Source: Oikopleura dioica
Taxonomy: Eukaryota; Chordata; Appendicularia; Copelata; Oikopleuridae
DNA: 64,000 bases
Reading direction: 5' to 3'
NCBI GenBank assembly: GCA_907165135.1
Contig: OU015568.1
Location: forward strand, 1,744,501-1,808,500
The position numbers were made by a program, and so were the translations under genes. Positions 12,816 through 23,802 of this stretch are shown one piece after another. Each line of letters starts with the position of its first letter. The stretch's first letter is position 1. Under the pieces are notes generated by a model, which made no database searches, was not told the DNA's origin, and saw nothing but the letters and a program-made list of their open reading frames with translations.

Positions 12816-14236
12816 ATGCAGAAAAGACCGTCTTTGATTGAAGGCAGGAGATCTGAAAGGTACTCAAAACGAACTTATATCGACATCTAGTCCGGGGCTT
12901 TTATCTGAGCCCCCAAAAATCTTTTTCATTATCACAAGATCTGAGAAGAATAAGGGTAGTGGGATTCTAAGGGTACTTAGATTCTAACCTTCTCAAGGGT
13001 AAGGGGCGGCCGACTGATGACTAATCAGTGAGAAGTTCTTTCACCATTTTAGATAGACAATCAAAGAAAGTGGTGTCTGATGCAATGGTTTCTCTTAGAC
13101 AGATCAACTTTTAGATGGTCTAGGAAACTAGCCCTTCCGGAATAAAGCCGCTTAAAATCCCCTCTTATTCATTTTCCAGCCCGCTCGAAATATTTTTTTT
13201 ACCTTTTTCATTCAGATTATCGACTCTGTTTTCCATCGAGCTTTCGAATGCTCCTTCCGGTAGTGACTCGGCAGCTGCGTCAGGTAAAAATCTTCTTCTT
13301 GTGTGAATAAGTCTTCTTTTCCACAAATGGAAAAGAGCCAAAGAATCCTACCATTGAGCTCATACTTGAACAGCTCAATAATTTTAATCCTTCAAACAGA
13401 TGGAATCACGTGCGCTTACTCAAAGAAAAAGGATTCTCTACCAGAAAGGGATGAATTTTTGATTTCTAAAATAATTTAGAAGGTCGGGGTCTCTTCGAAT
13501 CTGGAAACGAGTCGCCCGATTCTTCTATTGATCAAAAAGAATTGTCAATCAAAGAACAAGAAGAAGAAGAAATATCGAAGATTCCAGAGAGAAGAAAAGC
13601 TGCGATTTTTTCAACAAAGGTTTGATGGAAATTCTGGGGAGGGTCTTTTTGAAAAACTTTTATTCAATAAAATTAAAATTTTTTTTCAGACATTTGTGAG
13701 CATGGCTTCAAAGGCAAAGATTGCTGACTCAAGTACCGTCAGGGCAAAGGGCCTTTCTTGCCACAAGAAACTTTTGTACAGTAACATCCACTACGCTCTA
13801 CTTTCATTTATCCTGTTCCCGCCCTCTGGATTCGCATCGATATATTTATCCATCAGATCGCTTATTTATATTCGACAAAGGCACTGGTTTTTTATTATTA
13901 TCAAAATTTGCGTCATTGATTGCAAAATTAAAAACCCGTGGAAAGTCGGATGGCATGGGCTGATGACAGGGCCGATTTATCGAAAATCATTTGTAAGTCA
14001 AAATTGTCAAAAATATCAAAATTTGATTGAAAGAAGGTCAATTGAAATTGTCTTTAGCCATCGTTGGAATCAGTTTCGCTGGCTTGGTTGCGCTTTTTCT
14101 GCTTGTTTTATGGCTGGTTTTGCGATACGAAAATGTGGACTCAGGTTTGTTCTTCTTGAAAAAAAATGAAGAGCTATTTTCAGCAGAGTCATTAGCTGGG
14201 CTTGATGCTCTTGGGTCAGGAGAAGGCTCTGGATGA
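12816..14236 (+). CDS. CD225/dispanin-like two-pass membrane protein, 7 exons, 216 aa
   Basis: Exons 12816-12859, 13216-13283, 13480-13619, 13690-13880, 13946-13992, 14037-14144, 14184-14236. The hydrophilic N terminus is Ser/Glu-rich. Then comes a hydrophobic stretch (YALLSFILFPPSGFASIYLS), a short polar loop (RMAWADDRADLSKII) and a second membrane helix (LAIVGISFAGLVALFLLVLW). This order and the IRS plus acidic loop match the CD225 pattern of dispanins, although the usual Cys-Cys-Pro-Leu-Gly motif is replaced by FPPSG, so the assignment is moderate. The intron starting at 13881 begins with GC and is required by the frame. Poly(A) signal AATAAA follows near 14288. Role unknown; dispanins often act in membrane trafficking or fusion control. 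Confidence 0.6.
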
Positions 14237-14426
14237 AGCCTTGGATGGGCTCTGGATGGTGCTCACTGTATATTTATGTTGCTTGAAATAAAGATAAATT
14301 GAAAAAGAAAGGAACATTTTTTCCGTTTTTCTATTTTATTATATTTTTTTGGTTTCGTTTTCAAGAGTTTTTCACACAATTATTTTATGCAAGAGCTATT
14401 CAAAAGACTATCGAAAGCATCAAAAG

Positions 14427-14579
14427 TTAGAAGAGTCGATTAATGATTCTTTGCCGAGCAGCCAATTTTCGGTAGGAACGGAGGAACTGTTGATTGGACT
14501 CGAAAGAGTCGAGTTCTTGAAAGATTGACCAGCTTTGGACGATGGTGAAGAGGGCGAAGAAAATGAAGAAGAAATTCAT
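14427..14579 (-). CDS. Small secreted peptide, 50 aa, single exon
   Basis: Minus-strand frame starting MNFFFIFFALFTIVQSWSIF, a strong signal peptide, followed by a basic 30-residue tail (ending in ARQRIINRLF). An in-frame Met 10 codons upstream (14609) is less likely because it adds charged residues before the signal. No cysteines, no dibasic site except RK, no amidation glycine. It sits between the convergent-facing ends of the CD225-like gene and the K2P gene. Could be chance, but the signal peptide is convincing. Confidence 0.4.
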   Translation of the reverse strand: MNFFFIFFALFTIVQSWSIFQELDSFESNQQFLRSYRKLAARQRIINRLF

Positions 14580-14892
14580 TTTTTTATATATGAATGCTTG
14601 ATTGACCAAGATTTGATGCCTTTCGAATTTTCATGGTCGTTTTTAAAGGAAGATAAAAGTGCACTGGTCGGAAAAAACTCGCGAGCGCTAGCGAGGATTA
14701 CTCGCCGGAAACACCTCTTGCGCGCGTCAGTCCCACCAGAAGAGGAGGAAAAGGGTCCGGGTTAGATCGTGGTGATGATTTGTGCGAAAGTCAGATGATA
14801 TTTGCGCGTTTTTTTACGAAGTTTCTATGACGTCAATTTTGTCCTTTTTTTAAGTATCAGTTTGAGACAATTCGGTGGAAATTTCTGTTAAT

Positions 14893-16751
14893 TTATTCAG
14901 TCTCCGATATATTTTCAGCCTTTTTCACAGGGCTAGAGGCAGTTTCTTCAAGAGGATGAGATGCTTCACTCGCATTTGAGCTTCTTTCCGAAGGTGAATG
15001 GCCACTAAGAGTACTTCGGCTTGAACCAAGGTCGACTTGAGGATCGCTATCTGGAATTCGCTCTTTTCGCACTTCCCGGACTTGGATCGTTGAAAGCGCC
15101 TGAAGTCAAGGATGAGAAGTATGAATGAAGATTTAATCAGTAACCATGAGAATCTTTTGCTATTTTCAAAGTTATCCATTTGTCTAGAGTCTAGACACAA
15201 GAGCAGGATTTAGTTACGGGTGTTTCCGAAGGAATTGAAGATTCTCATTATTTATGATTTGAACTCTCTACTCTTTAGTGGTAAGAATTTGAAATGACGT
15301 ACTCTGTAATCTGACGGATCATAGCCAGGTGGTGGTGGAGACAAAGTTCCGACGGGAACAAGGGTTGGGTGGTACATCATTCCACTTTTTCGAGGGTCAT
15401 AATTTCTGAGTCATAAAATAACCCCAAGAGTAGAATGTTTTTTTTTCAGACCCGTTCCCATATGTAGCTGGACCATCAGTTTGCGTCAATAATTTCTGTT
15501 CTTCAGGATCACGCATCTGTTGCTCCTTGTAATCACTAAAAATGACATCAATAAATGCGGAAATCCCTTGTTTTCACGCTCTACCTTATGATAATTGAAG
15601 AAATAAGGGTGACCAAAATTCCAGCCATCAAAATATGCCCAATCCAAATCCATAGGAGCCAGACGGCAACTGCTGGTCCACTGAATTGAATTCATTTAGC
15701 GAAGACAGCGAATTTATGAATAGTCGTAAAGATAAGAAGTCAATATTTGAGCACGTACCTCAAACGGATATCGCCGAAGCCAACCGTCGCGATTGTTGTA
15801 GCGCAAAAATACCAAGCGTCGAAGAATTCAATCTTTTCTTCAAGAACCTCAAATCGTTTTCCAAAAAATGAAATTTTATGTTGCACAACCTGAATAATTG
15901 CAGCAGGAACGCAAGTTATCAAAGCGAGAATAAACAAAATTCCAAGAGTAAAGCCTCCATATTTCAGCGCAGGGCCGGTATTCACAATTTTCTTGAGCTG
16001 AGACTTTGCGATTCCATTGCCGATCAACCCAATCGATAGAAAGTATAGCGGCGTCCCGAAAAGAACGAGAAAAGAAACGACCAGTTTTCCTTCGAATGTT
16101 TGCGGTGCTAGAAATGCTTGTTGTTTGTCTTCTGATGACAAAAAAACCTGTGTGAAAGAAACCGAGAGAAGCGATGATAGTTCCAGTATTGAAAAGTGAG
16201 GTTCCGTAGTCCCAGTTGTCTTCGCAAAGTGGTTGGTGAACGTCCTGAGCCTGCCGCTTGATTTCTTCGAAAAGCTCGTTTGTCATAATCGTCAAGTCCG
16301 ACAATTCTAGAGTCCTTTATTAAAAACTTCTTTTTTTTTCATGAAGAGCGATTTTTTCAAAACCGCTATTTAGAAACTATCGAAAGAAGAAAATAAAGAA
16401 AACCATAAAGCTTCCAACTTTTTGGCTCTTGAACTATTAAATTTCTTGAATCAATTGAATTTTTTTCATTAGCAAAATCTATGTCCTAAAACCCATCAGC
16501 TCCATTAAATTGAACACGGCTACTTATAATTATGCAGCATCATATATGCTCATACTTGTCTGTTCTTCAAGTTCTTCTGTTAGATCGACCCCCAAAATCG
16601 CCGCTGAATCAAACGCCCTCGTTGCCTGCTCGCATCTTTCAATCTCCGCTGGTCTCTCATAAGTATACAAGACCCAAGAGCCGATCAGCACCAAAATCAC
16701 GACGCTGACAAAAAAGCTCGCTCCCAACTTGAGGGATGACGAAGCGCCCAT
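14893..16751 (-). CDS. Two-pore-domain (K2P/KCNK) potassium channel, 7 exons, 397 aa
   Basis: Exons (minus) 16556-16751, 16148-16306, 15759-16107, 15585-15680, 15452-15535, 15303-15405, 14893-15099; all GT-AG with agreeing phases. The layout is that of K2P channels: TM1 (FFVSVVILVLIGSWVLY), extracellular cap helix, pore 1 (NWDYGTSLFNTGTIIASLGF), TM2 (GKLVVSFLVLFGTPLYFL), TM3, pore 2 (DAWYFCATTIATVGFGD), TM4 and a cytoplasmic Ser/Pro-rich tail. Pore 2 has a canonical TVGFG filter, but pore 1 reads S-L-G-F-F-H where TIGYGH is expected. K2P channels give background potassium current; whether this one conducts is uncertain given the P1 change. The start at 16751 was chosen because it directly precedes TM1 and follows a possible trans-splice acceptor. 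Confidence 0.88.
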
Positions 16752-17015
16752 ACCTTCTTTTACTCTCTCTCTGAAAATATCTCCCGTTCTTGTAAAAAAG
16801 AGTCTTTTTGGTAAGCACTGGTTCAAGTGCCAATTGTCGATTCATGCAAATATTTGACCTCCGCGTGAATAATTCGAAAGAGACGTTTTTACGTCTCGCT
16901 GCTCTCAAAAAATCACGAGCGACTGCATTTAGTTTTGCCCTTTTTATTTTTCAGATCTTCAATTTATTTTATTTCTTTTGAAAACTTTATTGGGAAAATA
17001 ATGGAAGACGCATTC

Positions 17016-20000
17016 TCAGGGGCAATCAATGTAAGGATATCCACCGCAAATTCTGCACTTCGGCTTGTTACAGGCATTGCATCCTAGACCACCATGTGGA
17101 TCGCTTGAGGTCCAGCATCTAGAAAACAGATTCGTTGCTGAGATTTTTATTATTTCTACCGTTCATCGTAAAAGGTGTTCCCTCCGCAAACTTTATTGCA
17201 ATCGTATTCTTGCGCTTTTGTGGTGGTTGTTGTTTTTGTCGTTGTTGTCGTCATTGTCGTTGTCGATTCGGAAATCACTGTTGAAGAGCTCCCCGAACCT
17301 TGGAAAAAATGGCGATGAGAAGTTTAGCTACCAGTATTTCTACCTGTTTGAGTTGTCGATGAGTCAGTTGTGGAAGACTGAGTTGTCGTAGATTGAGTTG
17401 TAGTAGGAGGTTGAGTCGGGCAAGCAATGTCATATGGAGGTGATCCGCCGCAAAATCTGCAATATCGAACTCCACAAGCGCTTTAAAAGAGAACTTTATA
17501 ATCGACATTAAAGTTCAAGCCATTACTTGCATCCAACTCCACCATGTTCGCAACGAACGTCCCACTCCGCGCCCCAGCAATGCGAGCAATCGCCAGTCGG
17601 GGGCGGTGTTGTCGGAGCTTTCGTCGTTGTTGTCGTCTGAACAAGAATCTACCCAAAAAACAGCAAAATAAAATCACACTTTTTGGGTTCCCGTGACGAG
17701 CTCGCCGAGTGTTCGGAAAGCTTGGGAGCATTCAGAAATCTCAGCATCCGCTGCCACCCCATCAGCATCATGCCAATCTCGCGATTCGCGAACGGAAAGG
17801 CGGCATGATTCTACAAATCCCTCCAGTTCCAGCTCAAGATTTACATACTCATCATCGTTTCCGAGCGCATCTGCGAGGTCTGGATCGGAAAGCTTTAATC
17901 AGATTTATTTAAAACGGTCTGAATTTCCGCTCCTACCTGGAAGAAGATATCGTCTTTCCATTTCAACGAAGAGATTCTGTACGTTTCACCGAGCACAACA
18001 TGCATTCCATATCCATTTGTGTATTTATGATCAACCCAGCCTTTTGACAAATCAAATTTTTGTATTTTTCAAAAAGAAGAGACGTGAACTGTCGAAAAAA
18101 ATGATCTTAATTTGCGTAAAAATGAATGGATAAAATATTCTTGTGATTCATTCCTGAGCCTCCGTGAGTCTTATCATACCAAATGTGCCCCGCATTTGTC
18201 CCTCCAACTGGATGATCCCAATTCGGTGAGACATCATACCCAGGCCCAGTTATTTTTATTGTATCACCCATGTTCGGGCTGAAAATTACCATTCTTCGGA
18301 TATTCTGCCCCTCGCAGACAATTCCGTCGCCATATTTCTTCACCGGTCCGGAGCAATTGGGAACTTTGAGGAATCCATTCAATCTGCCGCTGATGACTTG
18401 TTTGTGTCCATCAATACTGTTGTCGCTGGCGATGAAAGTGGGGGACATTGGATTGCCATCGCTAGGGCCAAAGTGGAAATAATTACCGCTGAGCTCCGAA
18501 AAATCGACGTTTTCGAACAAGTATTGGACTGCACAAGTGCTACCAAAATTATTATGAGGGTTGTGAAAGTAAATTCCACAGTGCTGCGGGACTTGGAGGC
18601 TTCCCCAGCCGGCGTATTTTGTATCCTTCATTTTGAACGTAAATGAGCCTCCGGGGAAGAGGGTCGTTGCGCTACCAATATTATCATTTGGATCGGCGAG
18701 GAAAAATGAGTTCTTGACATGATAACGGCCTTTTTCGACAAAATTCTTTGATCGCTTCCAGTAGCCATTGTTGATATTGTTCACAGACTTGAGGCCGTCG
18801 AACTCGATGTCACCGACGGAATATCCTCCGACAAACATGTTGTGGTAGTTAAAGTCGTTTTTGATGACGCTCACGAAGCCGTTGTCTTTCCCGTCGGGTC
18901 TGACGAATGCGTTGCAGCTTTCCAATCCATAATTTGTCTAAAAAAAGAAGAATTTCTAGAGCAATGACGTTCTATCATAGAAAATAAAATAGTCATGACT
19001 CATGACTCATTACGTTAAATATTCATACCTTCAAAACATGAGCTTGATCGTCTCGTTGGAGGTCTCTAGAATATTGATTGTCCAAATAGATTCCGAATCG
19101 CTGATTATCATGCCAGACGTTATCCTCGAATCGCCCAAATGGTTGATGAGTATTGCATGTTTTCCCCGTCGCAAATCCTCTTCCGTTTCCAGAGCCGGGC
19201 GACCAAAAGCCATGTTCCATTCCGGCCACTCGATTTCCAATCAAATCATTCGTCATGCCTTGGAAATAGATTCCTCCTTCTTTGAGCCCATTTTGCTCCT
19301 GCCATTTGTTTCCCTGAGCCCAACCGCATTTGAGAATATTTTCGCAGATGATGACGTTTTCGCTAATTGTGTTGTTCATTTCGTTTCCATCTTCTGTGTA
19401 GATCCCGACTGATTTCGGATTCCAGAGCACATTTCGATGAAGTCTAGTTTCATGCGACCCGTGGATAGTAAAAGCGGCCTGGACAGAGTTGTAGACAGAG
19501 TTTCCCTCGTAAACGCAACCAGGACATTTGCCAACAAGGTGAAAGTGGAAACAGTATCGCCCAAGAACGTCATTCTGACCGCAATGATCCAGCTCAGCAA
19601 ATTTTATGACGTGAGTGGTTGGAAGATCATCGTCCTCCCAGAATGCTCCAGTGTGCCAACCCTGCTTGATGGAATGGAATTTGTCCGTATCGCCAGTGAT
19701 TTTGACATTTCGGCTGAGATTGATGACTTCGGCTGCTTTTTCGACCGGTACACCGAATACATCTTTGATTCCTCCCATGTGATTATGTTCTGTTTGCGGG
19801 TCGATCGTGATACCATTCTCGTCGATTCCGATTATCCTGTGCTCGGTTGAAGAGCCACGATTGGTCGTCGCAATCGCTATTTTATCACCAACTCTCCATC
19901 CCATGGATTCGGCACTGTGCTTGAGCGACAAGTGATTATCCCACTTTCCTTGGTCCTTGGAAAGCAAAGTCCAGGTTCTCTCCAAGGTTCTGCCGTAAAT

Positions 20001-20454
20001 TTCAACGCTTGATCCACCAACGCCAGCGAAGAAACGCGACCCAATTTTCGGGTGATAAGGGAAGTTATCCCAGCCTTCTGATTTGCGTGGGTCCCAGTTT
20101 GAAGGAGTTTTGATGAAAATGGTTGCATCGAGCTCCATCGGCTCGTTTTCCGAACCGAGATTAAAGGATCCAGCGCGATCAACGAGGACGTAAAATGATC
20201 GAAGCTCAAGATTTCGTCGAGCAATGTGCCATGAAAATTTTCCCTGAAAAATTTCAATAAAAGTTTCTTTTTCAATTAATCACCTGAATAGTAAGAGTGC
20301 CGACATCCATATTTTCATCAAGAATCCATTCTTCTCCCGCTGGTACAGTGACTTCACTGTTACTATTGTACCTTCCCTTTATAGAGCTCCATAAGACCGT
20401 AGTCCTAGCTCCCCAGGACCCGGAGAGAAAGACGGTTAGTAGGAGATTTTTCAT
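17016..20454 (-). CDS. CEMIP/TMEM2-like G8-domain secreted protein with C-terminal Cys-rich repeats, 9 exons, 995 aa
   Basis: Exons (minus) 20284-20454, 19029-20243, 18154-18937, 17937-18040, 17680-17892, 17527-17648, 17344-17480, 17160-17298, 17016-17118. N-terminal signal peptide (MKNLLLTVFLSGSWG), then a G8 domain (residues ~20-130; EEWILDENMDVGTLTIQGKF). A right-handed beta-helix region follows with GRYCFHFHLVGKC, the site resembling the GRYPxHFH block of CEMIP and TMEM2, which act in hyaluronan breakdown. After residue ~700 a novel tail has two ~45-residue Cys-rich modules (each containing C-x-x-C-G-G and ending in ACP or DCP) separated by Thr-rich, probably O-glycosylated linkers. The intron 18041-18153 begins with GA. 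Poly(A) signal on this strand at 16986-16991. Enzyme activity is not established. Confidence 0.8.
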
Positions 20455-20957
20455 CTCTTTCTCTTTGAGAAGAAATTCGATACATTTTCACTTTTAAAGT
20501 TTCATTCGCGTCAGTAAATTAGTTCGGTGGTTTCGACTTTGCGTAGCGCTAATGGTCGTCAAATAGTCGTGAGGTTAAAACTAAACATTGTTCTGAGTTC
20601 AGGTAAAGATCATGATAATTTGCTTCTTTTAGTTCTTTTCAAGATTATCAGACATTTTGACGTCTAGTTATTGGCTTGTTAGAATAAAAGGCGATTTGGA
20701 TTAAGCAACTGAAATCAAGGAAGACTGCTGATTCCTATCGAAAATTCGCGTTCCTTCAAATCCATTATTTAACGGATAGAAGGAATAAATTAAACTCAGA
20801 ATATCGAATAAAGTGAACCAAAAGAGGACATTTTGTAATTTGCGATCAAAATTCTTGAGAAAACCGCGAAGGAACATATCACGTGCGCGCAGATGCCAGA
20901 AACGCTGTTTGAAAATTTCCGCGCTCAGCAGTTCTAGCTCTTGAAAGTTAAAGCGAA

Positions 20958-22540
20958 ATGCTTTCCTTGGTCTATCAAATTATATTTTTAGAGATAGTAA
21001 GGAGTCAGAAAAACTTTGATCTTGTTCAAGCATCTCTAGATTTTCCATACTCAGGTAACTTAAATCGAACATAATTATTATAGCCATAAACTGAAGATAA
21101 CAAGAGCTTATTCAGCATTTTGGATACGATTTTGAATCGTTGTTTTCTTTAATTCATTTTCGTGCTCTTTTAAATCCTGAGACTCAGAACCTGAGGAACA
21201 CTTTTCGAGAGAGACCTGACATGGGTAGGCTTCATTTCCTGAAGAGCTTCATTTCCCCAGAGCTTCATCTCCCCAAGAGCTTCATTTCCCCAGCCTGGGC
21301 AGATAAAGCTCTTGGGGAGATGAAGCTCTGGGGAAATGAAGCTTTTAATTGCGTGGGCGAATTGTACTTAGTGGTCAATGGCTGAGCAGGGCTGTGCAGC
21401 AAAACTTATTTTTTTCGTTAAATTTGAAAGTCTAAAATATGTGTTCATAAAAGAAAAATGTCTTTCTTAGCCATCATAATAACGTTTTCCTTCTTTATGA
21501 AACGTCGTTCCTAAATAATTATCGCACAATAATCGAGCTTAAGGGGGTGGTGGTCGAAAATTAGGATTTTTTAATAAATAATGATAAATAAATAAAGATA
21601 AGAAGTAAACGGTAATATGCGAAGTTTAAACCGGTAACTATCCAGTGTCTAGAAGACTTATTCAATAGAAACAGTTTTGATAAAATATTTTGGATAAGTT
21701 TTGATGTTCGAGAAAAGAAGATTGATTTTATTCTATTATTGCAACGAATCCGTTGAAAAGGATTAATATTTCTCAAAATAAACTTGATTTTTTTTCTGAA
21801 ATATTTAAAAAGTCGAATAAGAGCTTCATTAGCCCAAGAGCTTCATCTCCCCAAGAGCTTCGTTTCCCCAGCCTGGGCAAATGAAGCTCTTGGGGAGATG
21901 AAGCTCTGGGGAAATGAAGCTCTTGGGGAGATGAAGCCTACCCACCTGACATCCCTATCAGAATAAATCGCTAGAGCGAATTCAATTATTTTTATTAGTT
22001 CCTACAACAACAAACTACCACATTCGCTGGAAACAACGAGGCAACCAGACGAAGCTCCTTATCGCCGCCAAACTTTCCTCAGAAGCCTCCAATTTCTACC
22101 TTGGCCTAAGTTCAGATGAAAAGTTTCTCGACTCCGAACTTCTAAAAATCCCTTCCAACGACAACATTCAGCACTTCCACCTCACTGATAAAAGCGTCCT
22201 CGATCAAATTAACAATTCGAAAGTATGGAAAAAGGTTGATTTCAAGTTGACGGATGATCATTGGATTTTCGCTATTTTGATCAGATCTTTGCCACGAGAT
22301 CAGGAGGCATTTTCCGTCGATGTCACCAAAACTTGCTTCATGTTCTGGACGATTCTTGAAGACAACGAGGAGAGCGATTTTGATTGGTCTCAAAGCGACT
22401 TTACCTGGGTTCAACTGATGCCAAGAAATCCGTTCAAGAAGAATCAAAAAGCTAATGCAACAACTATGGCGTCAAAAAATCATTCTTCCATTGAAAAAAT
22501 TAGCTTTTTCCTTTTTCTAATTTTATTTTTTTGCCAATAA
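20958..22540 (+). CDS. DOMON-like GPI-anchored surface protein, 2 exons, 212 aa
   Basis: Exons 20958-21054 and 21999-22540, phase 1, GT-AG. Exon 1 encodes a signal peptide (MLSLVYQIIFLEIVRSQ). Exon 2 begins with the YHIRW pattern typical of the first strands of DOMON domains, followed by YLGLSSDEKF, a long WIFAILIR strand and FDWSQSDFTWVQL. The C terminus is a hydrophobic tail (ISFFLFLILFFCQ), as expected for GPI attachment. DOMON domains bind haem or sugars; no ligand can be inferred here. The 945-base intron contains a complete 721-bp transposon. DOMON assignment is by pattern only. Confidence 0.6.
21223..21943. mobile_element. Non-autonomous DNA transposon, 721 bp, 9-bp target duplication
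   Basis: The element starts GGGTAGGCTTCAT and ends ATGAAGCCTACCC (perfect 13-base terminal inverted repeat). It is flanked by the direct repeat ACCTGACAT at 21214-21222 and 21944-21952. Each end carries a ~120-base palindromic array of a 16-17 base unit (GAGCTTCATTTCCCCA and its complement). The 480-base interior is AT-rich with no coding potential. A 9-base duplication is typical of Mutator-like elements. It lies in the intron of the DOMON-like gene. Confidence 0.9.
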
Positions 22541-22581
22541 AGAAATATTTTTTGTTGTTTTATTCGATTTTTTTTTGTTTT

Positions 22582-22950
22582 TCAGATGTGGATTTCAATG
22601 TTTTCGAATTTCATCTTCTTCCAGGATCGATTTTTCAACAGTTTTTTGATCATTTTTTCAAGTTTGACGACCAAAAACACGAAAAGAATGACTCCGAGAA
22701 GGATGATAATGACATCTTTGTTCGTAAATTCCATCTTGTCTTCAAAAAGTTGGTCCTTTTTCGGCTCGGTTGAGTTCAATTCGGCTTTGGCGTTGTAGCT
22801 GTCGCAGCATTTTGACTCCTTGACTTTCATGCAGAAATGGTGGTAGCCTGTGATTAGGGCACAAGCTCGGCAGATGTTTTCTTGGCAAATTTCATGCGAT
22901 TCAAGAGCGAGAGAAAAATGGAAAATGATGAAAAAACGGAAAATTGACAT
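22582..22950 (-). CDS. Small Cys-rich single-pass membrane protein, 122 aa
   Basis: Single-exon minus frame with signal peptide (MSIFRFFIIFHFSLALES), a ~60-residue ectodomain with CQENICRAC and CCDS cysteine groups, one membrane helix (VIIILLGVILFVFLVVKLE) and a basic cytoplasmic tail. It resembles the next gene (23803-24357) in cysteine spacing, size and topology, so the two are probably tandem paralogues. It is convergent with the DOMON-like gene, 41 bases apart, and its AATAAA appears to lie inside the DOMON 3' exon (TTTATT near 22521). Confidence 0.65.
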   Translation of the reverse strand: MSIFRFFIIFHFSLALESHEICQENICRACALITGYHHFCMKVKESKCCDSYNAKAELNSTEPKKDQLFEDKMEFTNKDVIIILLGVILFVFLVVKLEKMIKKLLKNRSWKKMKFENIEIHI

Positions 22951-23802
22951 CTTTCAGGAGTAATTTTTACGAATAAAATTGGCAAGCTTATATTGTGGTT
23001 TGTTGCCAGACGAGGGCGGAAATGAGCAAGGAGAATTTGCCGGAAAATCATCCATTAGAATTGGTAAAAATGCAAATTGTTATAAAGCAGCAATTTGGTT
23101 TTGATGAGGAAAGTTTATGTAACGTTTCGTAGCAACGTTCTGGTTCGACAATATTACAGAAAAAGAGATAAAAAATTAACATTTATTAATATTCTAAGCG
23201 GATTTATATCAACGACTCGTGGGTAATATTAACATGGTATTATTTCAGGCGCAAATCTGGCACACTCCACTTTGTGTCGGGGTCAAAACTTCGCACCTGG
23301 AAAGCCTGTGAACTGAGCTGAGGACTTAGTTTTGTCATTTTTTTCCTCAGACTCTTTCTCTTTGAAGCTGCTGAAATTCTTCCTATTGCTAAGCAAACCA
23401 GGAACGCCTCATCTTTGTACGAATCTATCCTTTGCATCTATAGAGTCCCTAGTCTTCTACATATCGGTTCAATAAGCTCTCCGGAGAAGAGTTATTGCGG
23501 CTCTATTCCTCGAAAAAAATGGGATCACACCAGTAGTTACACAACAACGATGAAAATAAGGGGTCCCGTTGTTGATTCTTCATTCGATGCATGAGTTCGC
23601 TGGATCATCCTCTTGCACTGTGTGTAAGTCTTGGACCCCTAGATGGCTGAAAGGTGTGCGATAATCGCAAAAGGAACACGGCTTAACCACAGAACAGCAT
23701 ATTTTAGCTAGTTCCTGCAATCATCTCATTAAAAAAATCTCAGTAGCTAAAATCAATAATATCGAAAGAAAATATCTTTATTTGAAAGGAAAAGTAGAAC
23801 AG
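22951..23802. other. Intergenic, nothing recognised
   Basis: Short open frames only. The minus frame at 23240-23437 has no domain, signal or splice support. A poly(A) signal for the following minus gene (AATAAA on the minus strand) lies near 23776-23782. Confidence 0.5.

Noticed and set aside
18107-18153. C terminus LSIHFYAN with a stop at 18107 as the end of the G8 protein
   Set aside because: Family-like sequence continues in the next exon if the GA-type intron 18041-18153 is removed, and all later phases then agree. Read-through remains possible.
23240-23437. 65-aa minus frame
   Set aside because: No signal, domain or conserved pattern; isolated in an intergenic stretch.
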